Shown: positions 49,419 to 58,239 of the stretch, one piece after another
How the letters are laid out: each line of letters opens with the position of its first letter
How positions within the stretch are numbered: position 1 is the first letter of the stretch
Assembly (NCBI GenBank): GCA_903837785.1
Contig: CAILVY010000013.1
Span: forward strand, 1 to 58,725
From: Candidatus Hydrogenedentota bacterium
GTDB lineage: Bacteria > Hydrogenedentota > Hydrogenedentia > Hydrogenedentales > CAILVY01
Length of the DNA stretch: 58,725 nt
Direction: 5' to 3'
The notes under the pieces: model-generated
Told to the model about the DNA's origin: nothing
What the model saw: only the letters and a program-made list of their open reading frames with translations
Databases searched by the model: none
Translations under genes and position numbers: made by a program

Positions 49419-51185
49419 TCAGCCCCGCAGCCGGCGGATGGCGAAGCTGCCCAGCGCCGCGGCAAGGAACGCCAGCGCGGGCAGCGCCGGCCCGGGAAGG
49501 CTGTTGCCCACGTCAATGAACCACTGGCGCTGGATCGTGTGCGAGTCCGCCGCCGTCGTGATCGTGAGGCCGACTGTGTAGGCCCCGTCCTGCATGTACG
49601 TGTGAATCGGATTCCGTTCATGGCTCGGCGCCGAACCGTCCCCAAAATCCCACGTCCAGCCCGTGATCGCGTGCGTGCTGGCGGATTCATCCGTAAATTC
49701 CACTTCGAGCGGCGCGGACCCCTCCACGGGAAACGCCGAAAAGCGGGCGCGCGTCGGCACGGCATACGTGTACGTCAAATCGTCAAAGTAGACCACCTGC
49801 CCGTTGCCGTCGATCCACGGCGTCACGAAGCCGAAGCGGTTGAACTGCGCGCCCAGCGCCTTGTGGCCCGGTTGCAGCGGCAGCACCGCCGTATGCCCGC
49901 CGCACGCCAAACGGATTTCGCCCCCGCCCCCGTTTCCGTTCGGGTCATACGTCAACGTCCAATCCCGCGCCTGCCCGTCCGGATAGATCCGCGGCAAGTC
50001 GGCAACATACTGCCGCGAACCGCCCTCGCTCTGCGTCCGATAACACGGATAAATGTAGAAACCGTCCGCCGACGGCCCCTCGATCGCCAGCCCCAGAAAC
50101 TCCGCCGGCAGCCCTTCGCTCTGCGAAGGATTCACCGCAACACTCCGCTCCGAATGGAAAAAGCCAAACAGTGTCGTGCTGTCCGAGACCGCCCGGCGCA
50201 GGCACACCTTCCCCGAAGCCTCCAGCGGCGCTTCCAGGCTCAAGTTCTCGAGAGGCGCGCCGTAGTACGCCAACGTCTCGGGGTACCGGCAATCGCCGCG
50301 GAAGAAACGGCCCCCAATCTCCCCGGGGCTCGTCCCCCCGTTGAACTGCGTCCCGCTGAAGCCGAACGCAAAGCGCGGCCGCGTGTCCTCGCTCACGTAC
50401 GACGCATGATTCTGGAACGCCTCCCAGCCCGGATCCACGCTGAAATCTTCCGGAACGCCGTTGATCACCACCTCGTCGATCCAGAGCTGGCCCGTGTCGT
50501 CCGGGTGCTTCATCACATCGAGCAGCCCAAAGCGGTTCAACGCCGCCCCGTCGCCCCGATGGCCCGGGCTCAACGTGCACGTCGCCGTTTGCCCGTTGAA
50601 CACCGCCACAATCTCGCCGCTGTCCGCGCCCACCGGCGTATACGTCAACGACCACGTGCAAACCGTCCCGCTCGGAAACTCCACCGGATTGTAGCGTTCC
50701 TCCACCGGATCATACGTCGAGATCAGGCCCGCGCCCGCCCGCCACAGCCGCGTGCCATACTCAAAATTCACGTGAAAAACATTGCTGCGCCCATAGATCC
50801 GAAACACCACCGTGTTCGGCGTGCGCCATTCATTGACCGAACCCGAATTGAAAAAGCCGATCAACGTATTGCCCCCGCCCGGAGCCACCACCAGCTTCCC
50901 CGAAGCGCTGAAACTCTCCTCGAACGACAACGCCGGCAACGGCTTCCCGTAATACGCCGCCTTCGCGTCCGGCGTGATCGTTCCCCCCACCTCCCCCGCA
51001 CTCGCGTTGCAGTTCGTCGTCGCACTGTACCCAAAGTCCTGCACCACCGGCCGCATATCAAACGCCGTCGAGAAATTGTTGTGCCCCTCCCACAACGGAT
51101 CCTGATCAAACGCCTCAAAACGGGTTTCCCCAGCGCAAAGCCAAGACCCCGCGAACACCACCGACAATGCAAGCGCTCTCTTCAT
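49419..51185 (-). CDS. Secreted PKD-domain protein with C-terminal sorting-like tail
   Basis: 588 residues. Signal peptide (LALSVVFAGSWLCAGE), two related beta-sandwich repeats (each with a GEIGG/GEVGG and a YYG(K/A)PL segment, concanavalin-like), then a PKD domain near 490-570 (GWTWDFGDGSAP, HTYMQDGAYTVGLTI). The end reads LPGPALPALAFLAAALGSFA followed by IRRLRG: a Pro-Gly motif, one hydrophobic helix and a basic tail. This has the layout of PEP-CTERM-like sorting signals. GAGGTGG precedes the ATG. It is divergent from the ECF sigma gene. Confidence 0.78.
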   Translation of the reverse strand: MKRALALSVVFAGSWLCAGETRFEAFDQDPLWEGHNNFSTAFDMRPVVQDFGYSATTNCNASAGEVGGTITPDAKAAYYGKPLPALSFEESFSASGKLVVAPGGGNTLIGFFNSGSVNEWRTPNTVVFRIYGRSNVFHVNFEYGTRLWRAGAGLISTYDPVEERYNPVEFPSGTVCTWSLTYTPVGADSGEIVAVFNGQTATCTLSPGHRGDGAALNRFGLLDVMKHPDDTGQLWIDEVVINGVPEDFSVDPGWEAFQNHASYVSEDTRPRFAFGFSGTQFNGGTSPGEIGGRFFRGDCRYPETLAYYGAPLENLSLEAPLEASGKVCLRRAVSDSTTLFGFFHSERSVAVNPSQSEGLPAEFLGLAIEGPSADGFYIYPCYRTQSEGGSRQYVADLPRIYPDGQARDWTLTYDPNGNGGGGEIRLACGGHTAVLPLQPGHKALGAQFNRFGFVTPWIDGNGQVVYFDDLTYTYAVPTRARFSAFPVEGSAPLEVEFTDESASTHAITGWTWDFGDGSAPSHERNPIHTYMQDGAYTVGLTITTAADSHTIQRQWFIDVGNSLPGPALPALAFLAAALGSFAIRRLRG

Positions 51186-51264
51186 GCTGCAACCACCTCA
51201 ATTCAAGCTCTTGCACCTAGCATAACAGACGACACACCCGACTTGTATCCCCTCGGACAACACG

Positions 51265-51290
51265 CCCCGCCAAACCCCAAACCCCAAACC
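51265..51290 (-). repeat. G-rich tract, possible G-quadruplex
   Basis: On the minus strand TTTGGGG repeats and a neighbouring GGCGGGG give four G-runs in 26 bases, in the gap between divergent promoters. Confidence 0.4.
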
Positions 51291-51329
51291 TCTCTGCTTC
51301 AATCCCCACCCGGCACACTCCGCACACCT

Positions 51330-51365
51330 GTCCGATCTGTCCTATCCGTCCGATACGTCCATTGC
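51330..51365. repeat. Four 9-base direct repeats upstream of the ECF sigma gene
   Basis: GTCCGATCT, GTCCTATCC, GTCCGATAC and GTCCATTGC are end-to-end. The invariant core is GTCC. They lie ~95 bases before the sigma factor start and could be regulator-binding iterons or a minisatellite. Confidence 0.55.
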
Positions 51366-51459
51366 GCTCGCGGATTCCCCTTCCCGCACACCCCTGGAGT
51401 ACAATATCCCGTGAACCTCCCATGCGTTTGGGTGTCTAAGGAAACGGAGCGCAAGAACC

Positions 51460-52065
51460 GTGGTGCTGCTCAAGGAAGCACGCGTTCAGGAAGACGTTGA
51501 CCTCGTGGCCTTGTGCCAGGCGGGCGACGCGACGGCGTTCGACGAAATCGTGCGCCGCTACAAGGATCGCATCTACTCCCTGCTGTACCGCTTCCTCGGC
51601 AACCACGAAGATGCGCTCGACGTGGCACAGGAGGTCTTCGTGCGGGCATATCAAGGCATCGGCGGGTTTGCAGGCCACGCGAAAGTCTACACCTGGCTCT
51701 ATGCGATCGCGGCAAATCTCGCGCGCAACCGGCTGCGGGATCAGGGCCGCAAGGGCCGGAACCGCGGCGCCTCGCTCGAAGCCCTGCAACAGGACGCGCC
51801 GGGCGCGATCGGCGCCGCACCCGAGTCCTCGCCGCGTGCCGTGGCCGAACGCCGCGAACTCGAAGCCGCGCTCGCGGCCTGTCTCGAAGCGCTTCCCGAG
51901 GTGTATCGCCTGGCCTTCGTGCTGCGCACCTTTGAAGGATTGAGTTACGAAGAAATCGCCGTGAGCGGGAATTGTCCCCGGGGCACCGTCAAATCCCGCT
52001 TGAATCAGGCGCGGCATTTGCTCGGCGAATGCCTGAAGTCGCGCGGAGTGCTGGACGCATGCTGA
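51460..52065 (+). CDS. ECF-subfamily RNA polymerase sigma factor
   Basis: 201 residues, sigma-2 and sigma-4 regions only. Region 2 shows DALDVAQEVFVRAYQGIGGF and VYTWLYAIAANLARNRLRD; region 4 shows LPEVYRLAFVLRTFEGLSYE and CPRGTVKSRLNQAR. It directs RNA polymerase to a stress or surface regulon. The GTG start is supported by a GGAG ten bases upstream. It overlaps the anti-sigma gene by seven bases, typical of ECF/anti-sigma pairs. Confidence 0.94.
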   Translation: MVLLKEARVQEDVDLVALCQAGDATAFDEIVRRYKDRIYSLLYRFLGNHEDALDVAQEVFVRAYQGIGGFAGHAKVYTWLYAIAANLARNRLRDQGRKGRNRGASLEALQQDAPGAIGAAPESSPRAVAERRELEAALAACLEALPEVYRLAFVLRTFEGLSYEEIAVSGNCPRGTVKSRLNQARHLLGECLKSRGVLDAC

Positions 52066-53189
52066 GCTGCGAAGAAACCAGAGACGAGTTCTCGGCCCTA
52101 CTCGATGGCGAGCTGGACACGGGCCGCCGCACGGCCGTCGAACGGCATCTCGCCGAGTGCGCGGAGTGCCTCCGCGAATTGGGACGTTATCAGAAAGTCT
52201 CTGATCTCTACGCCAACCTCGAAGCGGTCCACGCGCCCGAAGACTTCGAGCAACGTGTCGCCCGGGCGATCCGCCCGAAGACGACCCCTTTCCCGTTGCG
52301 GCGCGCCCCGTGGCGGCGGCTGGTACCCGTACTGGCCGCGGCGGCCCTGGCACTCATCGCGGTCACTTACTTCGCCGTCATGCCGGCGGTCCACGCGCCG
52401 GGGCAAATACAGCTCTCGAAGATGGAGGCGCCGAAGGTGGTGCCCGCGGCAGGGCTCGAAAGGGACAAGGGAATTGCGCCTGAAGGGTCACCCGCGCCGA
52501 AAAGAAAAGAGCGCGCGCCTGAATCCGAAGCGCGGGATCAGTCGCTGCCCCCTCAACCCACCAGCACATCGGGAGAGGAGCGCGAGTCGGGCCGTCTGAG
52601 TGACCGAAACGCGGAAGCGGCGGCCCCGACGCTTGATTCCCCTGCGCCTGCCACACGAAAGAAATCGAGTCAAGAGGTGAACGTCGAAGACGCAGGCAAC
52701 GACGGGGCCGCGAAAGCCAAACGCCCGGAAGAACCCGCGCCGCAGGTGCAAGAGAAACTCACTGCGGCGGCTGCGGAGCCACGTCCCGAACAAAAGGACG
52801 AGAAGCCGTCCATGGCGCCGCCCCCCTCCGTCGCGGCCGCCCCGGCGGCTCCGGCACCCAAGCCTGCAGCCGCTGCTGCCGCGTCACCGCCGTCCCCGTC
52901 CGCGGGTCGCAGCGCGGGCGTGTCGGCGCGCGGTCCGACCGGCGGGCAAGACGACAGCACGCACCGCTGGGTCGGGGGACGGCGCTTCATCCTCCACGCC
53001 GAGGAGTGGCAGGAGGAGTCCTATGCCGGACAACCGGCCGAGTCGATCACGCGCGGCTCGGACCGCTATCAGGCGCTCGTGCGCGCGCATCCGGAAGTGG
53101 CAAAGATTGGACTGCTCAAGCCCAAGGTCCTGTTCTCGCTGGACAACACGTGGTACCGCATCGAACCTCGGGGAGGCACTTCCCGTTGA
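52059..53189 (+). CDS. Anti-sigma factor with zinc-binding N-domain and long Pro/Ala-rich linker
   Basis: 376 residues. ZAS-type motif H30-x3-C34-x2-C37 (HLAECAEC) after Cys4, which binds the sigma factor in the cytoplasm. One membrane helix (LVPVLAAAALALIAVTYFAV, about 94-113) leads to ~200 residues of low-complexity Pro/Ala/Lys/Glu linker. The last ~70 residues form a small domain (HRWVGGRRFILHAEEW ... YQALVRAHPEVAKIG) that might sense a periplasmic signal. The stop overlaps a possible TTG start of the protease gene. Confidence 0.88.
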   Translation: MLSCEETRDEFSALLDGELDTGRRTAVERHLAECAECLRELGRYQKVSDLYANLEAVHAPEDFEQRVARAIRPKTTPFPLRRAPWRRLVPVLAAAALALIAVTYFAVMPAVHAPGQIQLSKMEAPKVVPAAGLERDKGIAPEGSPAPKRKERAPESEARDQSLPPQPTSTSGEERESGRLSDRNAEAAAPTLDSPAPATRKKSSQEVNVEDAGNDGAAKAKRPEEPAPQVQEKLTAAAAEPRPEQKDEKPSMAPPPSVAAAPAAPAPKPAAAAAASPPSPSAGRSAGVSARGPTGGQDDSTHRWVGGRRFILHAEEWQEESYAGQPAESITRGSDRYQALVRAHPEVAKIGLLKPKVLFSLDNTWYRIEPRGGTSR

Positions 53190-53203
53190 TCCCGGCTTGC
53201 TTC

Positions 53204-55315
53204 ATGCGCCCGATCACCGTGCTGCCGGCCCTGGGGCTGCTCATGGCGCTGTCCGCGTCCGCCTGTCCGGTGGCGGGCGAGATGCAGCGCCTGCGCCAGC
53301 CCGATGGCGAGCGAGTCTCCGTTCGCGTGTGGGGCGACGAGTGCTATCAGCGCGTGGAGTCCCCCGACGGCTTTCCCTTGATTCGCGATCCGAAGAACGG
53401 CGTCATTTGTTACGCCCGCCTGAACAAGGACGCCTTCGAGAGTACGGGCATCCGGCTGGCTTCAAGCGCCCCCGCGTCACTGGCCCCGCTGAAGGGGCTG
53501 CGCGAGTCCTCCGTTCACGTGGGCCGCATTGTTGCGGCACGCCAGGCCCGATTGTCGCCGAAATCTGACGGACGCGGCGCTCCGGCCGGCTGGGTGCGCC
53601 CCACCCGCGGCGACATTCTCGGCCTGACCCTGATCGTGGATTTCCCGGACGAGGCAGGCGCCGTGGCGCCCGGCCTTGTCCGCCTCTTCTGCAATCAGCC
53701 GGGCTACTGGATGGACGACAACAACGGCTCCGTCTACGACTACTTCCTCGATGCATCGAATGGGCAATTGCGCTACACAAACTGGGTGCCTGATGCGTAC
53801 TACACGGCACAGCATGAGAAGGCGTATTACGATGATCCGGCCACGCCCGCGGGCGACGGCGCGCGCGCGCTGGTTCTCGAAACCCTGGAACACTACAAGG
53901 CCCAGGGCTTCGATTTCAGCCGCTTTGACGCAAACGGCGACGCCTATATCGACGCCATCAATTGCCTCTTCGCCGGCAACAGCGAGAGCGGCTGGGCGAT
54001 GGGCCTCACGCCGCACGCCGGCCGCGTCGATTTCGAAGCCGGCGGCATACGGACTGTCAGTTATCAGATCACGCCTATGGGCGGCCAACTGGACATGGCC
54101 AAGTTCGTGCATGAGAACGGCCACAGCCTTCTCGGCTGGCCGGATCTCTACGACAAGCAATTCGATTCGGCGGGACTCGGCGAGTACTGCCTGATGTCCT
54201 TCGGCACCTATCCCGGAGACCCGGTGCATCCCTGTGCCTATCTCAAGGACGAAGCCGGCTGGACCGCCACTACGCAGATCACTGCTTCCATCGGCTTCGT
54301 CACGCTCGAGCATCCCGCGTTTCATGCCCTGAAGATCGCGCACCCCTACAATCCCCGGGAGTATTTCCTGATCGAAAATCGCCAGCGCAACGGGCGAGAT
54401 GCCCGCATTTTCGATTCCGGCCTCATGATTCTGCATGTGGACCGCGACGGCTGGAACAGCTATCAGCAAATGACTCCCGAATTCCATTATGAGGTCTCCC
54501 TCGAGCAGGCCGATGGCCGCTGCGATCTTGAACATGGCATGAACCGCGGCGACACGACCGACCTGTTCAAGGCGCCTGAGCTCCGCGATTGGGCTTCGGA
54601 TACGGCGCCCCATTCGAAGTGGTGGGACGGCAGTGAATCGGACGTGCGCGTCTATAACGTGGGGTACGCCCAGCCGCTCATGAGCCTCTCCGTCGCCTAT
54701 GAACCGAAGGTGATGCCGACCGAGGTCGTCCGGCTGAGCGGCGATCCGCGCTTCGGCGGCGCGCCGCTCGAAACCGCCTTCACATTCACGAACCCGGAAG
54801 ACGGCACGGCGCATTGGCAGGCCGCTTCCGATGCGGCGTGGCTGGCCGTCTCTCCGGACGCCGGCGCCTTCGATGTCGGAGGCGCCGCAGTCATTTCCGC
54901 TTCGATTATCCCGGAGAACACCCCGGAACTCCCGGGGGAACACACCGCCATACTCTCCTTCTCCCTGCCGGAACGAGGAACCTTCTGGAAGCGGAGTGTC
55001 GTGTTCGACTATGCCGACCTGGGACCGGCCACGGCCGACCGGGACGAAGACTGGAGCATCTCGCTCAGCGAACTGTTGCTGGGCGTTCAGTTGTTTCAGT
55101 CCGAAGCCTACGAGTGCGCTCCGGACATCCCCGATGGCTATGTGCCCGGATCAGGCGACCGCGCGGCGTGCCGACCCTACAGCGCCGACTACGCGCCGCA
55201 AGATGGCCGAGTAGACCTCTCCGAACTGCTGCGCCTGATCCAGTTCTTCAGTTTCGGCGCCTATCATCGCGCGGCGGGCACAGAAGACGGCTTCGCTCCC
55301 GGGCCTTCCCTCTGA
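53204..55315 (+). CDS. M6-family metalloprotease with paired dockerin-like C-terminal repeats
   Basis: 703 residues. Signal peptide (LPALGLLMALSASACPVAGE). The M6 (immune inhibitor A type) zinc site is HENGH at residues 303-307 in VHENGHSLLGWPDLYD, with the Met-turn region SFGTY nearby. Residues beyond ~540 are beta-sandwich. The last ~85 hold two Asp-rich repeats, DRDEDWSISLSELLLGVQLF and APQDGRVDLSELLRLIQFF, like EF-hand/dockerin halves. It should cleave external proteins. ATG 53204 is listed, but a TTG at 53186 with GGGAGG nine bases upstream, overlapping the anti-sigma stop, is the better-coupled alternative. Confidence 0.88.
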   Translation: MRPITVLPALGLLMALSASACPVAGEMQRLRQPDGERVSVRVWGDECYQRVESPDGFPLIRDPKNGVICYARLNKDAFESTGIRLASSAPASLAPLKGLRESSVHVGRIVAARQARLSPKSDGRGAPAGWVRPTRGDILGLTLIVDFPDEAGAVAPGLVRLFCNQPGYWMDDNNGSVYDYFLDASNGQLRYTNWVPDAYYTAQHEKAYYDDPATPAGDGARALVLETLEHYKAQGFDFSRFDANGDAYIDAINCLFAGNSESGWAMGLTPHAGRVDFEAGGIRTVSYQITPMGGQLDMAKFVHENGHSLLGWPDLYDKQFDSAGLGEYCLMSFGTYPGDPVHPCAYLKDEAGWTATTQITASIGFVTLEHPAFHALKIAHPYNPREYFLIENRQRNGRDARIFDSGLMILHVDRDGWNSYQQMTPEFHYEVSLEQADGRCDLEHGMNRGDTTDLFKAPELRDWASDTAPHSKWWDGSESDVRVYNVGYAQPLMSLSVAYEPKVMPTEVVRLSGDPRFGGAPLETAFTFTNPEDGTAHWQAASDAAWLAVSPDAGAFDVGGAAVISASIIPENTPELPGEHTAILSFSLPERGTFWKRSVVFDYADLGPATADRDEDWSISLSELLLGVQLFQSEAYECAPDIPDGYVPGSGDRAACRPYSADYAPQDGRVDLSELLRLIQFFSFGAYHRAAGTEDGFAPGPSL

Positions 55316-55366
55316 GGCCGCAAGGGCTCAAGACGGCCCAATCAATTGCGATCACATTGGATGGCA

Positions 55367-55395
55367 TTGACAGAAAGTCCGCTCTTTCCTATACT
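55367..55395 (+). promoter_or_regulatory. Consensus sigma-70 promoter of the clostripain lipoprotein gene
   Basis: TTGACA (55367-55372) and TATACT (55390-55395) are exactly 17 bases apart, 113 bases before the start codon. It is the best promoter match in the window. Confidence 0.75.
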
Positions 55396-55507
55396 GTGTA
55401 ATGAGAGTGGTTTACCTTTAGGCTAAGAAGGGTGGCTCGTGTCCGGGTGACCGTGTTTCCGAGATCGCGGTGATCCGGTTAAATCCATCGACAAAAGGGA
55501 GATTCCA

Positions 55508-58177
55508 ATGGTGTGCAAGCGTGTACCTCGCGTGCTGGGTTTGGCGCTGGCGGTCTTGGCGCTGGGTCTCGTTACCGGATGTCCGGCACCCCCCGTGAAA
55601 ACTCCGCCCACAGCGGCCTTTTCAGGCACCCCGCTCAGCGGCACGGCGCCTCTGACGGTCCAGTTCACGGACCAGTCCACACCCGGCACTTCGTCCATTA
55701 TCAGTTGGGTCTGGAATTTCGGGGACGGCGCCACGAGCACGGTTCAGAATCCATCCCACACGTACGCCAATGCGGGCACGTACACGGTTTCGCTGACGGT
55801 GACTTCTGCGGATGGCACCGATACAGAAACGATGAACGGCTATGTCAGCCCAACTGCGGCGGCGGGTCCGACGGCGGCCTTCAGTGCGAATCCCCTGAAC
55901 GGCGCCGCGCCCCTGAATGTCCAGTTCACGGACCAGTCCACGCCCGGCGCGTCGCCCATCATCAGCTGGGTCTGGAACTTCGGGGATGGCGGCAGCAGCA
56001 CGGCACAGCACCCCGCGCACACCTATGCCAACGGCGGCACCTACAACGTGTCGCTGACCGTGACGACACTGAACGGAAACGACACCGAAACCAAGAACGG
56101 GTTCATCTCGGTGGCCGCCACCATTCCGCCGACCGCCGCGTTCTCGGCCACGCCGCGGTCGGGCGCGCAACCGTTGCTGGTTCACTTTACGGACCAGTCC
56201 AGTCCCGGCAGTTCGGCCATCCTGAGTTGGGTATGGAATTTCGGCGACGGGGGCGTGGAGACCGTTCAGAACCCCGTGCACACCTATGCCGTCCCAGGCA
56301 CCTACCAGGTGACACTTACCGTGGTCACCGCAGCCGGAAATGACACGGAGGTGAAGGGCGGTTACATCACGGTCACGCCCTCCGGTGAGGGTGAGGGCGA
56401 AGGCGAAGGAGAAGGTGAAGGTGAAGGCGAGGGTGAAGGCGAGGGTGAGGGCGAGGGTGAGGGCGAGGGTGAAGGCGAGGGCGAGGGCGAAGGGGAACCT
56501 GACCTCGATTGGACATTCATGGTCTACCTGGGCGCAGACAATAATCTGAGCGCCTCGGGTGTGGACGACATGCGCGAGATGGCCCAGGCGGGTTCCACAG
56601 ACAAGGTGAGCGTGGTGGTGCAGGCGGAGTTCAGCAAGGCCTATGGCGGGGCGGCCGCGGACAGCGGTGCCTATCAGGGAGAAACCCGCCGTTTCGTCGT
56701 TGGCAAGAGCGGCGATGCCTTCCAGCAATTCCTCGCGGGCACTTCGCTGGGCAACGTGGACATGGGCACGCCGAACGCGTTGCGTGATTTCGTGGCCTGG
56801 GCGGCGAGCACCTATCCGGCCAAGCACTACGCACTCACGATTTGGGACCACGGCTCCGGCTGGAAGAAGACCAACCTGCTGCGCGGCGCGGTGCAGGACG
56901 AGACCAGCGGGTCGTTCATGAGCCTGCCCAATCTTGCCAAGGGTGTGGCGGATGCCAATGTGCACCTCGACCTCCTTGACTTCGATGCGTGCCTGATGGC
57001 GATGTACGAAGTGGCATTTGAATTCACCGGCCTGTGTGATTTCATGGTGTTCTCCGAGGAGGTTGAGCCGGGCGACGGCAACCCCTACGACACGGTACTG
57101 ACGGCGCTCACCGCAACGCCCGCCATGTCGCCGCAAACGCTTGCCACGACGATTGTCGCCCGCTATCACGAATCCTACGTGGGGAACGACCGCGAGAAGA
57201 CCACCAAATCCGCCGTGAACATGGCGGCGATGGCCGGCCTGCATACTGCGATTCGGGAATTCGCCGGAAGCGTGGTGGCCGACCCGGCGGCGGCCTCCAA
57301 TGCCGTCAGCTACGCCCAGACCAACGCCCTCAAGTTCACCATTCCGGAAAACTACGACCTCGGGGACTTCTGCGCGAAGATTGCCGGATTCGCACCGGCG
57401 GGACCGCTCAAGACCAGTGCGCAGGCCGTCAGCGCCGCGGCGGCCGAGGCCGTCCTGGCGGCCGAAAACACGGGGGCGGCCCTGTCCGCGCAGACGGGAC
57501 TTGCGATCTACTCGCCGCAGCGCAATTCGGTGTCGGAAGACGGGTCCATGAACGATTTCGAGCGCTATGCGGCCCTGAAATGCAATCAGGAGAAGGCCCC
57601 GACGACCTGGATGTCCGCCATTAACGCGCTGGTGGGCGGGGGCACTTCGCACACGCTGGTGGCAGGTGGCTTCGCGGTCTGGGCGGGTTGGGACACCGAT
57701 GCGGACGTCGATCTGTACATCCTGGAACCGAACAATTACCTGGGTGCGCCCTATGCCGGCACCACCACGCCGAATGGATTCTTTTCCTCGGATTCCCTCG
57801 TGTCCGGGAGTCCCAGCGAGTACTACGTCGCTTCGGACCACGTGGCGCCGGGCCAATACCACTTCGCGCTGAATCTCGCGAGCGGTGGCTGGTATGGCTA
57901 CGCGAGCGTGACGCTGGCCTACATTGATCCGGCGAATGGGGTGAACGACTGGACGTACCTTACCGACAATCCGGTAACCCTCGATTTCAGCTTCCCGTAC
58001 AACGGGGATTTCTCCGACATCTACACGCTGGAAGAGCTGAACGCGTATTCGAACTGGCTCTATGTCGGCTACATTGATCGCGCGACGCGGTCCGGCCCGG
58101 TGGCTGTGGCTCCAATGCCCCTGCCGTTGCTGCACAAGAAGAAGATCCTGCCGCAACTTCCGGGGACGAACCGGTAA
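55508..58177 (+). CDS. C11 (clostripain-like) lipoprotein with three PKD domains and a Gly-Glu linker
   Basis: 889 residues. Lipobox (LGLVTGC) at the N-terminus. Three PKD domains (~30-290), each with a WVWNFGDG core, are followed by a 38-residue Gly-Glu repeat (nt 56384-56497). The peptidase part has DHGSGW (His448) and DFDACLM (Cys495), the C11 catalytic pair. C11 enzymes cut after basic residues and are usually calcium-activated. A beta domain ends the protein. The design is a surface-anchored protease held off the membrane by a stiff, acidic stalk. Confidence 0.9.
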   Translation: MVCKRVPRVLGLALAVLALGLVTGCPAPPVKTPPTAAFSGTPLSGTAPLTVQFTDQSTPGTSSIISWVWNFGDGATSTVQNPSHTYANAGTYTVSLTVTSADGTDTETMNGYVSPTAAAGPTAAFSANPLNGAAPLNVQFTDQSTPGASPIISWVWNFGDGGSSTAQHPAHTYANGGTYNVSLTVTTLNGNDTETKNGFISVAATIPPTAAFSATPRSGAQPLLVHFTDQSSPGSSAILSWVWNFGDGGVETVQNPVHTYAVPGTYQVTLTVVTAAGNDTEVKGGYITVTPSGEGEGEGEGEGEGEGEGEGEGEGEGEGEGEGEGEGEGEPDLDWTFMVYLGADNNLSASGVDDMREMAQAGSTDKVSVVVQAEFSKAYGGAAADSGAYQGETRRFVVGKSGDAFQQFLAGTSLGNVDMGTPNALRDFVAWAASTYPAKHYALTIWDHGSGWKKTNLLRGAVQDETSGSFMSLPNLAKGVADANVHLDLLDFDACLMAMYEVAFEFTGLCDFMVFSEEVEPGDGNPYDTVLTALTATPAMSPQTLATTIVARYHESYVGNDREKTTKSAVNMAAMAGLHTAIREFAGSVVADPAAASNAVSYAQTNALKFTIPENYDLGDFCAKIAGFAPAGPLKTSAQAVSAAAAEAVLAAENTGAALSAQTGLAIYSPQRNSVSEDGSMNDFERYAALKCNQEKAPTTWMSAINALVGGGTSHTLVAGGFAVWAGWDTDADVDLYILEPNNYLGAPYAGTTTPNGFFSSDSLVSGSPSEYYVASDHVAPGQYHFALNLASGGWYGYASVTLAYIDPANGVNDWTYLTDNPVTLDFSFPYNGDFSDIYTLEELNAYSNWLYVGYIDRATRSGPVAVAPMPLPLLHKKKILPQLPGTNR
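56384..56497 (+). repeat. Gly-Glu codon repeat (19 units)
   Basis: 114 bases of GGN-GAR hexamers encoding 19 Gly-Glu pairs, joining the PKD domains to the C11 protease domain. Confidence 0.9.
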
Positions 58178-58239
58178 CGCCCCTGCAATCGCGCGTGAAG
58201 AGATCACTTGTGCTTGCTGGTGAAAGCGGAGGTTATTGC

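Noticed and set aside
49353..51500. 715-residue + strand frame opposite the PKD protein
   Set aside because: Arg/Pro-rich shadow that runs through the promoter gap into the sigma factor gene.
53477..54943. 488-residue minus-strand frame inside the M6 protease gene
   Set aside because: Opposite a gene with clear HExxH motif and signal peptide; composition is that of a shadow.
55622..58207. 861-residue frame antisense to the C11 lipoprotein
   Set aside because: GC-rich shadow; its Phe/Ala/Leu-rich hydrophobic stretch is merely the complement of the Gly-Glu repeat.
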